Shown one piece after another: positions 10,844-21,216 of a stretch of DNA of 64,000 nucleotides. This stretch comes from Silene latifolia. Taxonomy: Eukaryota; Streptophyta; Magnoliopsida; Caryophyllales; Caryophyllaceae. Position 1 is the stretch's first letter, and each line of letters begins with the position of its first letter. Position numbers and translations under genes: made by a program. The DNA lies in assembly GCF_048544455.1 (NCBI RefSeq), contig NC_133526.1:11114001-11178000 (forward strand), in the 5' to 3' direction. The notes under the pieces were generated by a model. It ran no database searches, was not told the DNA's origin, and saw only the letters and a list, made by a program, of their open reading frames with translations.

Positions 10844-11131
10844 GGGCCGTTTGGTTCAAAAGGTCGGAATGTATTGGAATGGAATGAGATACCATGGGGG
10901 GATGAATTTAGAACCTCATACCTATTATTTATTGTTTGGTTCACTCTAAACTTGTATGGAGGGGGAATGGAGTTAGAAACCTGAGTGAGAAGGTGGGTAT
11001 GAGATTCCAAGGGGTTGGGGTGGAATTAGAATCTATTAGGATTCTAACTCCATTCCAAAATACCTCAACCAAACACTAGAATCACTCAAATCCATTCCAT
11101 TCCATTCCAACACTTCAACCAAACACCTCCC
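10844..11131. mobile_element. PIF/Harbinger-like MITE
   Basis: It starts GGGCCGTTTGGTTC and ends with the diverged inverted repeat caaccaaacacctccc. The GGCCGTTTGGTT terminus is typical of Harbinger-group MITEs in plants. A 3-bp repeat aag flanks it (10841-10843 and, once the hAT MITE is discounted, 11132-11134), matching the 3-bp TSD of the superfamily although not its usual TAA/TTA. The interior has inverted arms rich in ggaatgg / ccattcc. The ORFs on either strand are artefacts of the arms. Confidence 0.7.
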
Positions 11132-11134
11132 AAG

Positions 11135-11811
11135 TAGGGATGACAATGGGTAGGGTCTGGGTAGGGTCCGCCTAGACCCAGATCCGACCCGAGATTTTCC
11201 CTTTGGACCCGTACCGACCCAGACCCGCAAGGGTCTAAAATTTGAGGACCCATACCCGGACCCTATGGGTAAGGGTAGGGTCTGGGTCTACCCGCGGGTC
11301 CGAGTTTCAGCCACTTTAGTAACAAGATTAACAGTTATAGGGTCTATAATATTAAAAAAAAAATCATACTACTTTAACATTATGAGTTTATTAATCTGCC
11401 GTTAATGGTGGTTGTCGGTCGCCGGCTATTAGAGAGGTGGTTGTCAGTCGCGTATCAGTGCTGTGGTGGTGGTTTTCTTGTATCAAGTGGTGGAGTGATG
11501 GTATTGTCAGAAGAGTTTGGTTGAGTTTTATCACTTTATGGGATGAGGGAAGAGAAAGAGACTTTAGTTGGGTTTCTACAGTCTGCCAGTATGAATTCAA
11601 AAAAGTTGTAATTTTGATTTTTTTTCTTTAATAAAGGGTCTAAGGGTCGGGTATGGGTCTCATAACTTAGACCTTAACCCGACCCAAATATTTTCTTAAG
11701 ACCCATACCCGACCCATACCCATTGGGTCTGAAAAAATGAGACCCATACCCGACCCATTAGGGTCCGACCCTCGGGGTCTGGGTCGGGTCCCCGACCCAC
11801 TGCCATCCCTA
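11135..11811. mobile_element. Non-autonomous hAT element (MITE), copy 1
   Basis: Its ends are TAGGGATGACAATGGGTAGG and the inverted CCCACTGCCATCCCTA. The 8-bp direct repeat ctcccaag lies at 11127-11134 and 11812-11819. TAGGGATGRCAA termini with an 8-bp TSD are hallmarks of hAT. The body is a mix of gggtc/gaccc tracts and a 180-bp core (about 11395-11590, 'cggctattagagaggtggttgtcag') shared with the copy in the SWEET intron at 17554-18103. It has no transposase, so it would depend on an autonomous hAT. Confidence 0.93.
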
Positions 11812-11819
11812 CTCCCAAG

Positions 11820-12034
11820 TGTGAAGTGTAAAAAATCAAAAATGTTTGGCTTATTCAAAAAAAGAAAAAAAAAACTGTTGCAAAAAGAAAATGATGAAAA
11901 GATATATTTCCGGCACAAAAAATAAATCTATGGAAATGTTGTTTTTAAACTAATATTAATATACTCAAATAAAAAATAAAATTTTTTAAATTCTTTTATC
12001 ATAATTCTAATTTAAATTTTATTATTATATAATA
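11820..12034. other. AT-rich spacer
   Basis: It is AT-rich with A-tracts. No gene or repeat signature is visible beyond the adjacent element ends. Confidence 0.5.
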
Positions 12035-13154
12035 CTAGTATTGGTGCCCGGCTTCGCCCGGGTTACCTCTACGGCTCTACTTACCATTAATTTTTTTTTC
12101 ATTAAATAAAAATAACAATTGCGTAACCCATAAATTTATCATTAGTATATTTTTCTATGACGTCTCCTAAAATTACGATAAAAATTTTTTTGAGACAAAT
12201 TCACTACTCCCGCTATTAATATTTTACTCTTATTAATGAAACAATAGCAATAACATTTCACTACTTGCCCGTAATCATTGTTACTTTCACTACTCCCGCC
12301 GTAATTATTGTTACTGTCACTACTGCCGTATTAATATTGATAATTTCACCGCTCCCGCCGTAATTATTGTTACTTTCATTATTGTCGGATTAATATTGAT
12401 TATTTCATTACTCCCGTTGTTGTTTCTACCACTTTCACTAATCTCGCTGATAATATTGTTACTTTCACTATTCAAATGAGTGATTACTATCATATAACTA
12501 TATTCAATGTTACTACAATTAATTCTTTTCTTTACTGACGAAATTACTTTTACTACTTAGGCATGCAATTTTAAGAGGATTATATATTTATATAAATATA
12601 TACTACATATATGCATTAAATCAAATCGAAAAAATTATAATGCAACTTAAATTATTTATAACCTACTTATATTATATTTTTCTATGTTAAATAATTAACA
12701 TATCTATACATCTAATAAACTAAAAGTTTAATAAAATTGCATAGTTAAATTTAGTATATAATTTTATGATGATAATAATTAACACCATAAGTGCATGTTT
12801 ATACTAATTAATTATTTTATTTTAAGAAAATTGACTATCTTCTAGTCTTCTATAAATATTTAGGAAAATTACCAAACATCTTCTTTCTTTTAGTCTCCTT
12901 GAAATTGACCATCTTAATTAATTATTTTATTTTAAGGAAATTAACCAAATTTTAGTCTCTTACAAATATTTAGGAAAATTACCAAGTTTCTATATAATTT
13001 AATTTTAACCTAAACTCTATAATATTTGCATTGAGATCCCTTAATCGGGTCCATCACACGGTGCTAGTGATTTTAAACTATATAGTATAATTAATTTGTA
13101 TAACTTTCTTTAATTACATTGAAGTCCTTTGGTTTCTGGAATTAATATATAGTA
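12035..13154 (-). mobile_element. Helitron-like element, copy 1 (minus orientation)
   Basis: Read on the minus strand, the left edge is a GC hairpin (CCCGGGCGAAGCCGGG) followed by caccaata and CTAG with T after it, which is a Helitron 3' terminus. The right edge on the minus strand begins near TACTATATATTAATTCC, as in many plant Helitron 5' ends. It shares its ends and much of its interior (ttcactactcccg repeats; tccatcacacggtgcta) with the adjacent copy 13155-14214. No Rep/helicase is encoded. The 5' terminal dinucleotide is not the expected TC, so that edge is approximate. Confidence 0.6.
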
Positions 13155-14214
13155 CTAGGTTTGGTGCCCGGCTTCGCCCGGGCTACCTCTACTTACCGTT
13201 AAATTTTATTTTCAATGAAATAAACTATGTTGGGTTGTCTAACTCACACGTTTACTATTAGTAATTTATTTTTCTATGACATATCTTGCAATTATGGTGA
13301 AATGTAAAATTTATTTTCAAATTATGAGACATGTCACTACCCCGCTATTAATATTATTAATTTCACGACATTCTTTGTTAATATCATTATGTTCACTACT
13401 CCGTGGTTACTATTGTTTCTTTTACTAATTCCTTTATTTTTTTTAAATTAATTATTCTCGTTAATTTTATCCGGCCTATATTTAAATAAATAAAATATTG
13501 CCTTGAGTCGATTGGTTATTTAAGTGTTCATACTTTATTTTCAAATTATGAGACATGTCACTACCCCGCTATTAATATTATTAATTTCACGACATTCTTT
13601 GTTAATATCATTATGTTCACTACTCCGTGGTTACTATTGTTTCTTTTACTAATTCCTTTATTTTTTTTAAATTAATTATTCTCGTTAATTTTATCCGGTC
13701 TATATTTAAATAAATAAAATATTGCCTTGAGTCGATTGGTTATTTAAGTGTTCATACTTTTTCTCATGCACTATTACTTTCACTACATTCGTTGTTACAT
13801 TCACTACTCTCACTGTCATTATTATAATTGTCACTACTCCCACATTAACACGGTTAATTTTTTTATTAATCTCGTTGCTGCTACTATTACTTTTACTACA
13901 TTTAACTTAATTTATAAATCTATGATGATGCTATTTAATTCCATAAGTGAGGCATGTTAATTTTAAGGAAAATCACTATATTATTGTGTTTTCTAAATTT
14001 AATTACTTTAATTTAATGTAGTTTCCATAAATATTTTTCATCAAGGAATCTTAATATTATACTTTTAACCAAAACTATATAATATTTACATTGAGGCCCC
14101 TTTATCAGGTCCATCACACGGTGCTATCGATTTAAAACTATATAATATATTTAATTTGTATAAATTTCTTTAATTACATTGAAGTCCCTTGATTTCTGGA
14201 TTTAATATATAGTA
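13155..14214 (-). mobile_element. Helitron-like element, copy 2, head-to-tail with copy 1
   Basis: It has the same minus-strand 3' hairpin and CTAG-T end at 13155-13180, and the same terminal block (ttaattacattgaagtcc...tttctgg...atatatagta) at its other end as copy 1. The copies abut directly, as expected from end-to-end Helitron insertion or rolling-circle read-through. Inside is a 224-bp tandem duplication. The 70-codon ORF at 13748 is simple-sequence and not credible. Confidence 0.6.
13311..13758 (+). repeat. 224-bp tandem duplication inside the second Helitron
   Basis: 13311-13534 is repeated immediately as 13535-13758. I see a single C/T difference (atccggcctat versus atccggtctat). Such near-identity points to a recent slippage or unequal-exchange event, or possibly an assembly duplication. 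Confidence 0.92.
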
Positions 14215-14237
14215 TTGATTGATTGATTGATTGATTA
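14214..14237 (+). repeat. (TTGA)n microsatellite
   Basis: Six copies of the tetranucleotide ttga directly abut the Helitron 5' end. It is a simple repeat. Confidence 0.9.
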
Positions 14238-14689
14238 TATGTCAAATAATTATAATATAGACCTAAATAAGCCTTCTTAAAATTAAAAAAATAAACAAAA
14301 ACAAAAGTAACAATATGTAGGAAATAATTTTCTTACAAGACAATACTTGTAGAAAATCCAAGTATAATGTTTTTTCCGAGCCTTTTACATGGGGTTATCC
14401 AATCCTAGCCTAACTATATGGTGAAAATTATTTTTCAAGTAACTATATGGTAGAAATTATTTTATCTCACGGGCATTATGTATGGAAATCACCAACTTTA
14501 TATCAATAATTTGCTCTATCAGAAATCTTTTTCTTGGGCTTCGGTTAAAGGCTTAAAGCTGAATTTGTGATAAATCAATTTATCTCATCAAAATTTACAA
14601 TTATTAACGCACCTAAATATCTAAATGTATCTTTCTTAATTATTTTTTTGTGGGTCCCAAGAGGCTTTGCTTTGCTATATCAGTTAGTC

Positions 14690-14862
14690 TTGCTAAGACT
14701 GGTCGGAGCAAGTGACGGATAATGCCACTCACAAAACGGATAGGGGGACAAGGTGGGGGGCGCACCCCCATATACTTCCCTCTCTCCTCTATTTGAGTCA
14801 TTTGTGAGAGGAAATGGTATCCGTCACTCCAAAGTGACGAATACGTGCCGTCTCCAATGAGA
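14690..14862. mobile_element. Possible MITE with gacggata inverted ends
   Basis: The motif gtgacggata (about 14711) recurs inverted as tatccgtcac (about 14818). The block is bracketed by the similar sequences ttgctatatcagttag and ttgctatataggctgag, which could be a TSD. The inverted match is short and imperfect, so family and limits are uncertain. Confidence 0.35.
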
Positions 14863-15010
14863 TTTTGTATTGCTATATAGGCTGAGCTAGCTCATGTGCT
14901 GGTCCAAATGTCAAATCTCAAATGATCTCCACCTTCATCTGAGAAACCACATAGCAATAGCATACGCTCAACTGCTCAAGGAAGGTCTAAGATTAAATAA
15001 ATAATACTTA

Positions 15011-15096
15011 CTCCGTTTTAGTCATTTATTTGCATTTGATTAAACTACATTTTACGGAAAATAAAAATAATAAATAAATAATTGAGACAGAGAGAA
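15011..15096. mobile_element. Small Stowaway-like MITE (Tc1/mariner)
   Basis: CTCCGTTTTAGTCATTTATT at the left and the inverted-type aataattgagacagagagaa at the right resemble the 'ctccctccgt...cattt' termini of Stowaway-like MITEs. TA dinucleotides flank both ends (15009-15010, 15097-15098). It is about 86 bp and degraded. Confidence 0.55.
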
Positions 15097-15868
15097 TAAT
15101 AATTAATAAAGGTACTAATCAATTGACGGACTATAATTGAACTCGTAACAATTAGTGTAAAAATTAGATGATTAGTGGTCTCTCCTCACTCTTACGCTAT
15201 CCTTATTTTTTTAACAAATAAAAATGATGTGCATTAAATAAAAATACAAAGTTTACTCAAGTCTGTTGCATAGGTGCGTTTACAAAGTGAAATGATAAAA
15301 GCTCTCTTACTCTAATCATAAAGTTGGAAATTTGATTCTCACTCGCGATATAAGTAGTGCGCTCATTTTTACCAAATAAATTAATTACGCATAGGGGTTG
15401 TCATTTTTATTACGAAAAGATGACGCGTCTCCTTCATTGAAGAGAACATGTTTTCGAACAAAGTAATATGAGAAGAGAAGCAATTTTTTTGGCGAAACTT
15501 ATTATAGAGAGAACAATTTATTTGAAATAAACATAAAATTATAAAGTAAAAATAGATCGGAACAAAATAAAATGAGGCAGAAATGATCAAAATTGGGCAC
15601 TTTTAGCCTAAAGTACCTTATTTTTGGGATGTTTGTAAGGGTTTTTAGTGAGGTAGGAAGCAAAGTACTACTTACACAACAAGAGAATCTAGCTAACAAG
15701 TATTGCTAAACAGCTCAACACTAATTTTTTTTAAAAGTTTAATTAAAAACTTGCTTAACATTAAACAAATTAATTGATTAATATAAATAACATTATACCT
15801 CGAGTAATATAATAGCATCATACAACCATCTTATATCTAACTGAGTTTAAGGCTTAAGCGTAATTTTT
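15097..15868. other. AT-rich 5' flank of the SWEET gene
   Basis: No gene is supported. The 65-70 codon ORFs on the minus strand (15381-15699) overlap one another in different frames and look like chance. This may be distal regulatory DNA of the downstream transporter. Confidence 0.4.
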
Positions 15869-16045
15869 CTCAATGCACGCCATACAGTATAACTCGGATT
15901 CTTTAAAACAAAACTCGAAAACTTTATTATAAAGCTCGGATTCTACACCACCAGTTGTGCTACAACTGATTAATATTCTATTAACTGAATAATTAATTAG
16001 ATAATTAAATTATTAAAACATTTATTTTGCTCAATGCACGCCATA
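15869..16045 (+). promoter_or_regulatory. Repeated 16-mer ctcaatgcacgccata upstream of SWEET
   Basis: The 16-mer ctcaatgcacgccata occurs at 15869-15884 and again at 16030-16045, the second copy 20 bases before the TATA box. Part of the intervening DNA repeats actcggattct as well. Exact repetition in a proximal promoter suggests either a local duplication or a paired transcription-factor site. No factor can be named from sequence alone. Confidence 0.45.
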
Positions 16046-16064
16046 TGTGCTTTATGTTAGGCAC

Positions 16065-16072
16065 TATATATA
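16065..16072 (+). promoter_or_regulatory. TATA box of the SWEET gene
   Basis: The sequence gcactatatataccatcc contains TATATATA about 105 bases upstream of the ATG. The following pyrimidine-rich stretch, rich in ttcttctttcctttct, is a typical plant 5' leader. Transcription would be expected to start near 16095-16105. Confidence 0.65.
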
Positions 16073-16176
16073 CCATCCTTCCTCCACCTTTGCTTCTCAC
16101 AAATAATTAGCTCTTCTCTTTAAAACAATCTTATAATTCTTCTTCTTTCCTTTCTCTAGTTCTTGAGCTTATTAAA

Positions 16177-18600
16177 ATGGCACTTATCAATGTTTCTCAT
16201 CATGAATTAATGTATATTTTTGGAATTCTTGGTAATATTGTTTCTCTTGGTGTCTTCTTATCACCTATGTAAGTCCATATTTCAATTCATTTCAATATCT
16301 TGCTCATTATAGAGAATAACTTGCCTTGAACACGATTCTGAAGTGTCATACACGACTATTTTTTGATAATCAGAGTTTTTATTTTAAACTGGAAACAAGA
16401 TATTTTGTTATCCAATATGTAACATTGAAACACAAACACTTGTGTAAGACAGTTTTACACAAATTTATTGTAAAATGGGATAACTTAGTAACCACTTTTA
16501 CAGTTTTACTCCGTATTAGGGTTTTGTTTTGATCTGTTTGACAACCATAATAGTGTAAAACCCTTACACATGACTTACTCATATACTACACATGCATTTC
16601 GAATTTAGATGGTGATTTTGTTATATAATAATTTGTTGGATGTATAAATAATAGGCCAACATTTTGGAGGATCTTCAAGAAGAAATCGACTGAAGGATTT
16701 CAAGCACTGCCGTATTCAGTAGCCCTTTTTAGTGCTACGCTCTTATTATACTACGCCATGCTAAAACCCGAAAATGCAACTCCAATCATCACTATTAATT
16801 CAGTTGGCTTCCTCATTGAAGCCTTTTACCTTGTTGTATTCCTCATCTATGCACCCAACAAGGCCAGGGTACGTCCACATTATCACAATATCAATTAATT
16901 ACCGCGTTAGAATATTACGTGTGTTACATTTGTGGTGCTGGTACCAAAGATGTCTTAGTTTAATAGTTACGACGTAGGTCTGTATTTTGGAAAAATCCTT
17001 TTAATTTTTTTTTTCGACTGTAATAAATTGGTTGCGTAAAAGTGTTATATGTTATCCAGGTATACACGGCTAAGTTACTAGGGTTATTCAATGTCACATT
17101 TTTGGCATTGATCATACTTGGAACAATGGTCTTTGCTCATGGCAACGATGAGCATATTTTATTCTCAAAAGGTGGCGTACGCGAAGCAGCAGTGGGTTGG
17201 ATATGCGCAGTCTTTTCCGTGTGTGTTTTCGCCGCACCCCTTAGCGTTATGGTACGTAATCTAATCAATACTACATCATAATTATCTTTGTAATACAATA
17301 ACGTGCTACATGCAGTTATGGACCTTTTATTTCACGTGTTATATTTGTACAAATTTTGTCGTACCATTTATCGTCTTTAATTACCTAACGATAATTATCC
17401 CTTTCATAAAATGTGATGCAGAGAATGGTGATTCGAACCAAGAGTGTCGAGTACATGCCATTTTGGCTATCGTTTTCGCTCACATTATGCGCGGTTATGT
17501 GGTTTTTCTATGGTTTTCTCATTCAAGATTTTTACATTGCGGTAAGTAACAATTAGGGATGGCAATGGGTAGGGTCTGGGTAGGGTCCACCTAGATCCGG
17601 ACCCGGACCCGAGATTTTCCCTTTGGACCCGTACCCGACCCAGACCCGCAAGGATCTAAAATTTGAGGACCCATACCATACTTGATAGCCGTCTCCATCT
17701 GACCGTCGCTGGCTGCCGTTAATGGTGGTTGTCGGTTGCCGCCTATTAGAGAGGTGGTTGTCAGTCGCGTATCAGTGCTGTGGTGGTGGTTTTATTGTGT
17801 CAGTGGTGGTATTGTCAGAAAAGTTTGGTTGGATTTTATCACTTTATGGGATGAGGGAAGAGAAAGAGACGTTAGTTGGGTTGTTACGGTCTGCCAGTAT
17901 GAATTCAAAAAAGTTGTGATTTTAATTTTTTTTTTTAATAAAGGGCCTAAGGGTCGGGTATGGGTCTCATAACTTAGACCCGGACCCGAAATATTTTCTT
18001 AAGACCCATACCCATTGGGTCTGAAAAAGTAAGATACATACCCGACTCATTAGGGTCCGACCCTCAGGGTCTGGGTCGGGTCCCCGACCCACTGCCATCC
18101 CTAGTAACAATATTTCAGTAACTTTATTAAATACGCAATTATTTATATGCGCAATTATTGCAATTTAATACATTTAATCGGATTTGTTAATATATGGCCA
18201 GTTTCCAAATGTGCTTGGATTTCTCTTGGGAATTACTCAAATGATATTGTACATAGTTTACAAAGACTCGCCTAAGAAGAAATTAAATCCTCTCGTGATT
18301 AATGATTCCGACATCAAGCAACTTCAGGTTGAGCTAGCAATTGATGTTAAGAATGGAAAACTTGAGAAAATAAATCAAGAAATTGGTTTGGAAAATGATA
18401 TTATTAAGCCAGAAGTTGTTGAGATCAATGTTCATGAGCTCGGCGTACAAGCAAGAGTTGATGGGGAAGTTAACAAGACCCATGAAAATATCATTTTTGG
18501 AACAAGGGACACGATAAGTATTATTAACGGAAATGACGTTATAACGATTGATGGAAACGTGAACGTTGGTGATATGTCACGTGGTGTATCCAATGTTTGA
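16177..18600 (+). CDS. SWEET sugar transporter (MtN3/saliva family), five exons, 338 aa
   Basis: Exons are 16177-16268, 16655-16868, 17060-17251, 17422-17541 and 18202-18600. All introns are GT-AG, and the phases join without a break. The product has two MtN3/saliva domains (about residues 10-98 and 130-220) and seven predicted membrane spans in a 3+1+3 layout. The pocket residues expected of the family are present: Ser52 in PYSVALF, Asn79 in TINSVG, Trp193 in AVMWFFYG and Asn209 in [17 protein letters not shown] and the YKDSP segment after the last span are typical of clade III, the sucrose-exporting group (SWEET9-15), so plasma-membrane sucrose efflux is the likely role. The cytosolic tail (about 228-338) is long and Asn/Asp-rich, and its last part is repeated downstream. 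Plant SWEETs usually have six exons; exons 2 and 3 appear fused here. Intron 4 holds a hAT MITE. I cannot give a paralogue number. Confidence 0.93.
16945..16990 (+). repeat. SINE head fragment in SWEET intron 2
   Basis: The segment gatgtcttagtttaatagtt and what follows resembles the first 45 bases of the SINE at 5152 (gatgtcttagtctagtggtt), including the A-box region. The rest of the element and a clear TSD are not visible. It is an old, truncated copy, or chance similarity to a tRNA-like head. Confidence 0.5.
17554..18103. mobile_element. Non-autonomous hAT element (MITE), copy 2, in SWEET intron 4
   Basis: Its ends are TAGGGATGGCAATGGGTAGG and ACCCACTGCCATCCCTA, with the 8-bp TSD gtaacaat at 17546-17553 and 18104-18111. 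It is the same family as 11135-11811 and shares the core with 'gcctattagagaggtggttgtcag' but lacks some outer gggtc tract. It lies wholly inside the intron, 12 bases after the exon 4 donor, and leaves the donor and the acceptor at 18200-18201 intact. The ORFs within it are repeat translations. Confidence 0.95.
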
Positions 18601-18941
18601 TAGTGCATGTAATATAGCGTGCATCAACATATAAAATGTGAAATGCTAGGTGTTCGCGGTGATTTTAAGGAAAAAAAATTATAAGTAGTATTATTAATGG
18701 AAATGACGTTATGACGATTGATGGAAACGTGAACGTTGGTGATTTGTCACGTGGTGTATCCAATGTCTGATACTGCATGTAATATAGCGTTCATCAACAT
18801 ATAAAATGTGAAAAATTTGGTGTTCGCGGTGATGTTAAGGAAAAATAATTATAAAGTATTGTTAACGGAAATGACGTTATGACGATTGATGAAAACGTGA
18901 ACGTTGGTGATTTGTCACGTGGTATATCCGATGTTTGATAG
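18519..18941 (+). repeat. Tandem repeat of the SWEET 3' end, about 168-bp period
   Basis: The last 80 coding bases plus the 3' flank of SWEET (agtattattaacggaaatga ... gtatccaatgtttgatagtg ... tatagcgtgcatcaacatat) recur at about 18687 and 18857. The third unit is interrupted at 18941 by copia-2 and resumes at 34899 (gatagcgcatgttatatagc...). The repeat copies carry the C-terminal coding sequence and stop without being joined to the gene, so they are non-functional 3' copies. Confidence 0.9.
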
Positions 18942-19071
18942 TGTTTGATAGAAGGGGAATAGAAGCTGTTGTCTTTTATTGATTGGCATGAGTCTATTTA
19001 TAATACATGTAGGTGATAACCTAATAATTTGTTACCAAAACAACCTATTAGAATTAAGGAGCAAATCACTC
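18942..19071 (-). repeat. 3' LTR of copia-2, first part
   Basis: It matches 34720-34847 closely (attgattggcatgagtctat, gtaggtgataacctaataat), with a shortened outer edge TGTTTGATAG in place of TGTTGGAAACG. It stops at the Tat insertion point, where cactc becomes the Tat TSD. Confidence 0.93.
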
Positions 19072-19669
19072 TGATGGGGCATATTCTGCACCGTTGACCA
19101 AGTCAACACACTGAGCAAGGTCAGAGACATCCACATCAATGTCAACATATCAGACAGCCTAGCCGATGCTATCCATCGGCCTGTCACCTGGGTCTCGGCC
19201 TGGCAACTGATCAGCCGGGACACATATCCGCGTACTCATATCCAAGACCCGTCGGCCGGCCTGCCATAGGTCCATCGGCCGAGGGTAGAACGGTCTTTCC
19301 ACCTACTAGCCACTTGGCCACTTGGCCACTACGTGACAAAAGGTGAAAGTCTATAAATACTCCTCAACCTTCATTGAGGAAACATTGAGGAAAGGATCCC
19401 ACAACTTAACCTAAATACACTATTCATCTGGTAATATCTTCTTTATCTCTCTACAATACACACCTAGCCAAGTAACACAACTTAATCCTTTAAGTTTACT
19501 GACTTGAGCGTCGGAGTGAGTACGCTTGGCACAAAGCCAAGCCCTCAGTTCGTTCATTGTTGCAGGAGAGGCCGAGAGGAACGATAGAAGCAAGAAGGGG
19601 TCAACTCAAGACATTATTCTACAAGCCAAGGGTGGTAACGATACTTGCTCTGGAATTACACCCGGAACA
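19072..19669 (+). repeat. 5' LTR of Tat copy B
   Basis: It is 598 bp, TGATGGGGC...CCCGGAACA. A ctataaatactcc box lies near 19351. It has a short internal duplication (cattgaggaaacattgagga) that the 3' LTR lacks. It contains the conserved segment gacttgagcgtcggagtgag also present in copy A. Confidence 0.95.
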
Positions 19670-19670
19670 A

Positions 19671-19689
19671 TTGGCGCCGTCTGTGGGGA
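19671..19689 (+). other. Primer-binding site of Tat copy B
   Basis: The sequence ttggcgccgtctgtgggga follows the 5' LTR. Its TGGCGCC start is characteristic of Tat/Athila-group gypsy elements, which prime from an elongator tRNA; which tRNA cannot be settled by eye. Confidence 0.85.
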
Positions 19690-19757
19690 AGACACTAGAA
19701 GCTAGTCACATTCATTCCCAAACAAAACAACAAAAACCCACCCGAAAAGCTAAGAAA

Positions 19758-21216
19758 ATGTCGAAACAACAAGACGCAGTCGTGACCGACGAAACCGCTT
19801 TCTACCAAGATGATGCTTTCAACAACTCTGGAGTCGTGCAGCCCTCCACCGGCGGAGTAATCCAACCAGAGTTCGGGATGCCAATAATACCCGACGCACC
19901 GCTACCAGCCAACCAGGTCACCATCATGGGACAAGTGGTTGACGTAGCGAAACTGAAAATGCTCCTGGACCTAATCAGTAATACGCCTGCTCACACTGTC
20001 ACGCCGACAAGAGCGGCGGAAACCGTCCAGGAGACCAGGGCCCTAAACGTGACTCCAAGAAATTTGAACGGCGCACTAGGACAAGCTGACCCAGTAAAGA
20101 CGCCGGGGGAGCCCAAAGTGGGCGCGGTAGACCTAATTCCTTCCCGCACTCGTGGGAGGACAGCGTCCCCGCCACACGAACGAGGCTCACCCCGAAGGAG
20201 CCAGAGGAGTCCGACTCAGCAGAGTTGGAGAAGAAGTCCGAGTCAAAGAAGGAGCCCCTCCCGCTACGGGGGGAGGAGCCAGGTTAGGGATGCGAGGAGC
20301 CGATCGCCGCGTGTCGTACGACACGTAGTTAGGCAGCCCCTCAACGCCTACGTCCTAGAAGTCCCGGTGCCAACTAAGCTCAAGTTGCCACCTATTTCAT
20401 ACAAAGGAGATAGTGACCCATCCGACCACGCTGAGGCTTTCGAGTCTTACATGTCGGTATGGGAACAGCCTGATGAGGTCTGGTGCCGAGTTTTCCCAAC
20501 GACTCTGCATGGAATGGCTCAAAATTGGTACAAGGGGCTTCCCGAAGGCTCGGTACACTATTACGCCGACCTAAGGGACGCCTTTCTAGCCCAGTACTCT
20601 TGCAATAAGAGAAGGGCCGTGGAGACATCGGACCTCCTAACTATCAAACAGGAGGGAGGCGAGTCTCTACGAAGCTATATGAAGAGATTCGACGGAAAGG
20701 TCCAGCAGATTCGAGAAATCAATCCCGAATCGCGCCTTCGCATCGATGAAGGGCCTCCCAAAGGGAGATTTAAAAAATGAGCTCATCAAGTGCGGAGGCC
20801 TAGGTTTGGACGCCGCCAGAAAGTTGGCTGACCAAGCCATCAAGGTAGAAGACTACCACAAGACCTGGGTAGGCCCCAGCGAGACCGAGCACTCAGAAAA
20901 GAAAAGCCGCCGGGAGGGTAACCCGAACGAAAGACGCCGTGACAACAACGGGTCACGGTCCGATGAAAGACGCCGTGAGAATAATAGGTCACGGTCAGAA
21001 AAGTCTGCCAGGAAACAAAGCTCGGCGGATGCCGGGGGGAGCTCGGGACAATACTACAAAAAACGATACGATGATCACACCCCCCTAGTCGTGTCGGCCG
21101 CCGAGGTTTTCGCTTTGAGCAAGAACGAGGGCCAGAAATGGGAAAGACCCCCTAGGCCGAGGAGTGACGGTGACACGAGCCAAGATCGCGAGTACCACGG
21201 CCACACCGACACCTAA
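19758..21216 (+). pseudogene. Tat gag, frameshifted
   Basis: I chose the ATG at 19758, beginning MSKQQDAVVTDE, because upstream in-frame codons lie in the LTR and PBS. After about 100 variable residues comes an Arg/Ser-rich region (RRSPSQRRSPSRYGG and similar), then a recognisable Retrotrans_gag domain (about 20380-20745; motifs SDHAEAFESYM, WYKGLPEGSV, ESLRSYMKRF). A one-base shift near 20745-20760 moves the frame, so the tail (KGLPKGDLKNELIKCGG) continues in another frame to an in-frame TAA at 21214-21216. The product would form the capsid if intact. The RS-rich stretch before the capsid domain resembles SR protein tails, but such basic tracts are common in gag and imply RNA binding only. 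Confidence 0.85.

Noticed and set aside
11437-11631. Shared 60-80 codon ORF in the two hAT MITEs (also 17736-17972)
   Set aside because: The DNA is shared because the elements are related; the frame is short, lacks a family and differs in length between copies.
20130-20330. SR-type splicing factor
   Set aside because: The Arg/Ser-rich stretch is inside gag between the leader and the capsid domain and lacks an RNA-recognition motif.
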